This document shows positions 59,929 through 64,000 of a stretch of DNA of 64,000 bases, one piece after another; position 1 is the stretch's first letter; each line of letters begins with the position of its first letter. The notes beneath the pieces are model-generated. The model saw nothing but the letters and a program-made list of their open reading frames with translations. It did no database searches and was not told the origin of the DNA. The translations under genes were made by a program, and so were the position numbers. Source of the DNA: Sphingopyxis sp. OPL5 (GTDB lineage Bacteria; Pseudomonadota; Alphaproteobacteria; Sphingomonadales; Sphingomonadaceae); NCBI RefSeq assembly GCF_003797775.2, contig NZ_CP060725.1:4086001-4150000 (forward strand), read 5' to 3'.

Positions 59929-61641
59929 ATGGGCTGGGATGTGAATCGGCGAACCTTCGTCGGCGGCATGGGCGCGCTCGCGGCGGGGCTGGCGCTGCCG
60001 ACCTATGCGAAGAACGGCAAGAAGCTCAACGTGCTGATGATCGTCACCGATCAGGAACAGAGCGTCGCGAGCTACCCTGCCGGGCTGCTCGAAAAACTGC
60101 CCCATCACCGTGAGTTGATGGAACGCGGGATGCTGGTCGAAAACTACCATGTTCACACCACCCCCTGCACCCCGTCGCGCTCGACGATCTTCCAGGGCCA
60201 CCACACGCAGCAGACCGGGCTGTTCCTGAACAGTGACAATGCGCCGAACCCGGTCGCGGCGGAGGATATGCCGACGCTGGGCCATATGATGCAGGCGGCA
60301 GGTTACTACACGAGCTACAAGGGCAAGTGGCATCTCAGCCGGATGAATTTCGAGCGCAACTGGAACCGCGTGCCGGGCGGCATCTATCCGAGCACCGAGC
60401 GCGCGATGGAGAAATACGGCTTCCACGATTATGGCTTCGACGGCGAGGAACTGGGGCTGACCTGGGACGGCTATCGCGCCGACATGTTCGTCGCGGGCGA
60501 TGCGGCACGCAGCATCTTCGATTTCGTGCGCCGCGACAAGGCGGGCGGGATGCCGTGGTTTATGGTCGTCGGACTGATCAACCCGCACGACATCATGTTC
60601 TATGACGCCACCGGCGAGCAGGCAAAGCATCGCGTCCATCCCGATATCCTCGCGCCGCTGCGCCGCGAGCCGGGCGACCCGATCTATGAGGTCGACAACA
60701 AGTTCGACCTGCCCGAGAGCTTCTACAAGGACGATCTTTCCACCAAGCCCGAGGCGCATAAGGGCATCCAGCGGCTCAACGATCTTTTCTACGGGCCGAT
60801 GCCGCTCGACGACCTCGACAGCTGGCACCGCTTCAACAATTATTATTACAATTGCCTGCGCGACGTCGACCGGCGGCTGGGGCAATTGCTGTGGGCGCTC
60901 AAGGAAAGCGGCCAGATCGACAATACGATCATCCTGTACACCAGCGACCATGGCGAGCGCGCCGGGGCGCACGGGCTGCGCCAGAAGGCCGGCACGATGT
61001 ACCGCGAGGAAACCAACATTCCGATGATCATCGCGCATCCCGATGTGAAGGGCGGACAGACCACCAAAGGGCTGATGGGCGCGATCGACATCGCGCCGAC
61101 GCTGATGACGATCGCCGGGCTGTCGGCGGACGAAGGGAAGAACCGCTTCCCGAACCTGCCGGGGGTCGACGTGTCAGGACTGCTGTCGTCGCCGGCCGTC
61201 CCGACGGAGCGCGACAAGCGCGGGCATTTCTTCAACTATGCGGTCGCGCATATGTGGGAACCCAATTCGACCAAGGTCGTCGGCCCGCGTCCGCCGGGCG
61301 AACAGGTCGCCGATTACAGCAAGATCTATGACCTCGAGAAACGCCGCCTGCACCGCGGCGTCCATGACGGGCGCTGGAAATTCGCGCGCTATTTCGCGCC
61401 GGCGCACCACCACCAGCCGAAGGACTGGAAGACGCTCAATGCCCGCAACGACCTCGAGCTCTACGACACCCACGCCGACCCCAGGGAAATGGTCAACCTC
61501 GCCAATGATCCGAAGCACCGCAAGGAGGTGATGCGGCTCAACGCGATGGTGAACGCGCTCGCGGACCGCGAGATCGGCGTCGGGCTCGACGACGGCCGCG
61601 AATATCCGGGGCCGACCGAGTTGTACAACCAGCCCGGCTAG
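59929..61641 (+). CDS. Sulfatase (Cys-type, formylglycine-dependent)
   Basis: 570 residues. A twin-arginine-like leader (NRRTFVGGMGALAAGLALP) implies export. The modification site CTPSR (residues 80-84) is the sulfatase signature, where Cys80 becomes formylglycine. Metal site residues are D41 (IVTDQEQ) and SDHGERAG around the C-terminal half of the core. GGGAGAG precedes the ATG. No formylglycine-generating enzyme gene is in the window, so activation depends on one elsewhere. It likely cleaves a sulfate ester before or after uptake by the adjacent receptor. It converges on the CDF gene with overlapping stops. Confidence 0.9.
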   Translation: MGWDVNRRTFVGGMGALAAGLALPTYAKNGKKLNVLMIVTDQEQSVASYPAGLLEKLPHHRELMERGMLVENYHVHTTPCTPSRSTIFQGHHTQQTGLFLNSDNAPNPVAAEDMPTLGHMMQAAGYYTSYKGKWHLSRMNFERNWNRVPGGIYPSTERAMEKYGFHDYGFDGEELGLTWDGYRADMFVAGDAARSIFDFVRRDKAGGMPWFMVVGLINPHDIMFYDATGEQAKHRVHPDILAPLRREPGDPIYEVDNKFDLPESFYKDDLSTKPEAHKGIQRLNDLFYGPMPLDDLDSWHRFNNYYYNCLRDVDRRLGQLLWALKESGQIDNTIILYTSDHGERAGAHGLRQKAGTMYREETNIPMIIAHPDVKGGQTTKGLMGAIDIAPTLMTIAGLSADEGKNRFPNLPGVDVSGLLSSPAVPTERDKRGHFFNYAVAHMWEPNSTKVVGPRPPGEQVADYSKIYDLEKRRLHRGVHDGRWKFARYFAPAHHHQPKDWKTLNARNDLELYDTHADPREMVNLANDPKHRKEVMRLNAMVNALADREIGVGLDDGREYPGPTELYNQPG

Positions 61642-62555
61642 TCGTGCAGCGACGCCGCATCGGCGCAAGGCGCGGTTTCGGGCTGGATCGTGGCGTGATG
61701 GATTTCGAACCGCGCCTCCAGCATCGCGGCCAACGCGACGCGGACCACGTCCACATCGCCGCCATCGGAAACGACGACATGTGCCGTCAGGCTCGCATCG
61801 TCGCCCGCGACCGACCAGATGTGAAGGTCGTGCACGTCGGCGACCCCCGGCTGCGCGCGCATCGCCGCGCGCACCGCGTCGAGATCAATGCCGCGCGGTA
61901 CGCCCTGCAACAGGATATGCGTCGTGTCGCGGAGCAATATCCACGTCCGCGGCAGCACCCACAGACCGATCGCGATCGCTACGACGGGATCGACCCAGTT
62001 CCATCCGGTCCCCCAGATCAGCAACGCCGCGCCGATCACGCCGACCGACCCCAGCATGTCGGCCCACACCTCAAGATAGGCGCCTTTGACGTTGAGGCTG
62101 TCATCCTTGCCGCCCGCGAGGATACGCATCGCGAAGAGGTTGACGAGCAGCCCGGCGCTCGCGACCAGCAGCATGCCGAGCGACTGGACCTCGGGCGGCG
62201 CGAAGAAACGCTGAACGCCTTCATAAAGGACGAAGCCCGCGACGAGAAACAACAGCACCGCATTGAAGGCCGCGGCGAGGATTTCAAAGCGGCGATAGCC
62301 ATAGGTGCGTCGCTTGTCGGCGGGACGCTGGCCGATGCGGATCGCGGCGAGCGCGATCGCCAGCGCCGCCGCGTCGGTGAACATATGCGCGGCGTCGGAC
62401 AGCAAGGCGAGGCTGTTGAACAGCCAAGCACCGACCAGTTCGGCGACGAGGAAGATCGAGGTCAGCCCGAGCGCGATCGACAGGCTGCGCGCATTGGCAC
62501 CCGCGCCGTGATTGTGCGCGTGCCCCGCCTCGCCATGATCATGCCCTGCGCCCAT
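61638..62555 (-). CDS. Cation diffusion facilitator (CzcD/ZitB-like efflux protein)
   Basis: 305 residues. The N-terminus is His-rich (GHDHGEAGHAHNHG). Six membrane helices follow, with the metal-site motifs LLSDAAHMFTDAAAL and EVWADMLGSVG, and a cytoplasmic C-terminal domain (HDLHIWSVAGDD). It exports Zn, Co, Cd or similar divalent cations with proton exchange. GGAGAAG lies before ATG 62555. It is 12 bp after the second CDF-like gene and shares its MerR-controlled promoter. Confidence 0.92.
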   Translation of the reverse strand: MGAGHDHGEAGHAHNHGAGANARSLSIALGLTSIFLVAELVGAWLFNSLALLSDAAHMFTDAAALAIALAAIRIGQRPADKRRTYGYRRFEILAAAFNAVLLFLVAGFVLYEGVQRFFAPPEVQSLGMLLVASAGLLVNLFAMRILAGGKDDSLNVKGAYLEVWADMLGSVGVIGAALLIWGTGWNWVDPVVAIAIGLWVLPRTWILLRDTTHILLQGVPRGIDLDAVRAAMRAQPGVADVHDLHIWSVAGDDASLTAHVVVSDGGDVDVVRVALAAMLEARFEIHHATIQPETAPCADAASLHD

Positions 62556-62567
62556 ATCGCTTCTCCG

Positions 62568-63203
62568 TCAGGATGCCGCCAGCGCGGCGGCCTGCCGCAA
62601 TTCGCCGCGCGCCTGGCGGAAGACTTCAAGGCTGCCCCAGATCGCAAGACTCGCCATGATCGCGGCGACCGCGAGGTCGGGCCAGCCGCGGCCGGTGCCG
62701 AACACCCCGAGCGCGGCGGCGAGCACCGCGAGGTTGCCGATCGCGTCGTTGCGCGAGCATATCCACACCGAGCGCATGTTCGCGTCGCCGGTGCGATAAC
62801 GATAGAGCATCAGCGCGACGACGACATTGGCGACGAGCGCCGCGCCACCGACGAGGCCCATGGTTTCGGCGTGCGGCGTCGTGCCGCTGACGAAACCCCA
62901 GACCGTCGCGCCGAGTACGCCGAGCCCGAAGAGCAGCATCGTCGCGGCCTTGAACAGCGCGGCGCGGGCGCGCCAGGCGAGCGCCATGCCGGCGACGCCG
63001 AGGCTGATCGCATAGTTGGCGGCATCGCCAAGGAAATCGAGCGCGTCGGCCTGAAGCGCGCGCGAGTCCGCCGCGACGCCCGCGACGATCTCGACCGCGA
63101 ACATCGCGGCGTTGATCAGCAGCGCGATCCACAACACGCGCCGCCACTTGGGATCATTGAGCGCGGTCGTGCCGCTTTTGCCGGCACAGCATTGGTCGGC
63201 CAT
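62568..63203 (-). CDS. Short CDF-like cation transporter
   Basis: 211 residues from ATG 63203 with AGGAG 9 bp upstream; an ATG at 63236 lies inside the promoter. Five to six hydrophobic helices carry CDF-like motifs (LQADALDFLGDAANYAISLG; SRNDAIGNLAVLAAAL) but there is no C-terminal cytoplasmic domain. The N-terminal QCCAGKSG could bind soft metals. It is the first gene of the efflux operon and is followed 12 bp later by the full CDF gene. The two may work as a pair. Confidence 0.87.
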   Translation of the reverse strand: MADQCCAGKSGTTALNDPKWRRVLWIALLINAAMFAVEIVAGVAADSRALQADALDFLGDAANYAISLGVAGMALAWRARAALFKAATMLLFGLGVLGATVWGFVSGTTPHAETMGLVGGAALVANVVVALMLYRYRTGDANMRSVWICSRNDAIGNLAVLAAALGVFGTGRGWPDLAVAAIMASLAIWGSLEVFRQARGELRQAAALAAS

Positions 63204-63238
63204 CTGCCGAATCTCCTTGGGATTTCGAGTCGACATCG

Positions 63239-63269
63239 ACTATGCACCCTGTAGCAACTACAGGGTCAA
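63239..63269 (-). promoter_or_regulatory. MerR-type operator within a 19-bp-spacer promoter
   Basis: Reading the minus strand: -35 TTGACC (63264-63269), a 19-base spacer, and -10-like CATAGT (63239-63244). Within it is the dyad ACCCTGTAG-N3-CTACAGGGT (63246-63266), a near match to CadR/PbrR operators. A 19-bp spacer is the hallmark of MerR-activated promoters, in which the regulator twists the DNA to align -35 and -10. It drives the CDF operon. Confidence 0.88.
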
Positions 63270-63272
63270 GGC

Positions 63273-63686
63273 ATGAAAATCGGCGAACTCGCGCGCACCA
63301 CCGGCGCCAATATCGAGACGATCCGCTATTATGAGCGGATCGGCCTGCTTCCCGAGCCCGACCGCACCGCGGCCAATTATCGCAGCTATGGCGACAAGCA
63401 CCGCTCGCGGCTGGCGTTCGTGCGCCATTCGCGCGAGCTGGGGTTCACGATCGAGGAAATCCGCTCGCTGCTCGACCTGTCGGACCATCCCGAGCGCGAC
63501 TGTTCGGAAGCCGACCGCATCGCCACCGGCCATCTGGAGCAGGTCGAGGCGAAGATCGCACAGCTCGCTACGCTGCGCGACGAATTGGCGCGGATCGTCG
63601 GGCGGTGCCGCGGCGGACTGGCCGGCGATTGCCGGGTGATCGAGGCGCTGGGCGATCATCAGCTGTGCGAAGCCACGCACGCATGA
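63273..63686 (+). CDS. cadR: MerR-family metal-responsive regulator (CadR/PbrR-like)
   Basis: 137 residues. The N-terminal helix-turn-helix [25 protein letters not shown] is canonical. Cys77, Cys112 and Cys120 match the metal-sensing cysteines of CadR/PbrR. Cys120 is one position off the usual Cys119, which may shift specificity. It is divergent from the CDF operon over the 19-bp-spacer promoter and would sense Cd, Pb or Zn. The stop overlaps the ynfA start (ATGA). Confidence 0.88.
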   Translation: MKIGELARTTGANIETIRYYERIGLLPEPDRTAANYRSYGDKHRSRLAFVRHSRELGFTIEEIRSLLDLSDHPERDCSEADRIATGHLEQVEAKIAQLATLRDELARIVGRCRGGLAGDCRVIEALGDHQLCEATHA

Positions 63687-64000
63687 GCGCGCCGCTGGCG
63701 ACGATCGGCTGGTATGTGCTGGCGGCGCTGGGCGAGATCGGCGGCTGCTTTGCGGTGTGGGCGGTGTTGCGGCTGGACAAGCCGTCCTGGTGGCTGGCGC
63801 CGGGCGCGATCGCCCTCGCCTTTTTCGCTTATGCGCTGACCCGGGTCGAGGCCGAGGCGGCGGGGCGCGCGTTCGCGGCCTATGGCGGCATCTATATCAT
63901 CGCCTCGCTCGTCTGGCTCAGACTGGTCGAAGGGGTGTCGCCCGACCGGTGGGATTTGCTCGGCGGCCTCATCTGCCTCGGCGGCGCGGCGCTGATCCTG
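63683..64000 (+). CDS. ynfA: YnfA/UPF0060 small membrane protein (3' truncated by window)
   Basis: 106 residues visible, and the frame is open at the right edge. ATG 63683 overlaps the merR stop (ATGA). Four helices are expected. [36 protein letters not shown] and [13 protein letters not shown] are typical YnfA/DUF features. Function is unclear, though relatives resemble small multidrug-resistance proteins. Position suggests it is co-expressed with the metal regulator. Confidence 0.9.
   Translation, partial: MSAPLATIGWYVLAALGEIGGCFAVWAVLRLDKPSWWLAPGAIALAFFAYALTRVEAEAAGRAFAAYGGIYIIASLVWLRLVEGVSPDRWDLLGGLICLGGAALIL

Noticed and set aside
1..64000. Mobile elements, prophage or tRNA-linked integration
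   Set aside because: No transposase, integrase, attachment-like direct repeats at island ends or tRNA was found by reading.

Overview
The window looks like chromosome from a high-GC alphaproteobacterium of the sphingomonad type (Sphingopyxis-like). The clues are the dense GC-rich coding, the TonB receptors with sphingomonad-style plugs, the many glutathione transferases and CoA enzymes, and two families of dispersed GTCAT-type palindromes. No tRNA, rRNA, insertion sequence, phage gene or CRISPR array was found.

Region 1 (1-29.2 kb) is a cell-surface island. It opens with the end of a type I secretion ATPase and its HlyD-type adaptor. A group-2 (ABC-transporter-dependent) capsule locus follows: kdsB/kpsU, kpsF, kpsC, a Wza/KpsD-like export lipoprotein, three glycosyltransferases, kpsT, kpsE, kpsM, kpsS and kdsA. 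Three RTX proteins (a serralysin-type metalloprotease, a protein of about 2480 residues, and a beta-propeller/RTX fusion) and an FkbM methyltransferase lie inside the capsule locus. The T1SS probably exports the RTX proteins into or through the capsule. Their 3' ends are near-identical DNA repeats.

Region 2 (29.7-61.6 kb) is a catabolic island: HMG-CoA lyase-like enzyme, CaiB CoA-transferase, three GSTs, an extradiol dioxygenase, two TonB receptors, an MFS importer, SnoaL, CMD and VOC enzymes, two acyl-CoA ligases, a MetE-like protein, LeuC and LeuD, a sulfatase and two MarR regulators. Nearly every operon start between 30.6 and 57.4 kb carries a 16-bp palindrome of the form NNWTAG-N4-CTAA(G/C)N. 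I found eight. They look like the operators of one MarR-type regulator and join otherwise unrelated operons into a single regulon. Inside it is a tightly coupled six-gene operon (46.65-53.3 kb): acyl-CoA ligase, hydrolase, APH-type kinase, divergent enolase paralogue, 2-hydroxyacid dehydrogenase, and a hydrolase-fold protein lacking its serine. This is the best candidate in the window for an undescribed pathway.

Region 3 (61.6-64 kb) is a metal-resistance module. Two cation-diffusion-facilitator proteins face a CadR/PbrR-like MerR regulator and a YnfA membrane protein. A MerR operator lies in a promoter with the diagnostic 19-bp spacer between the two arms.
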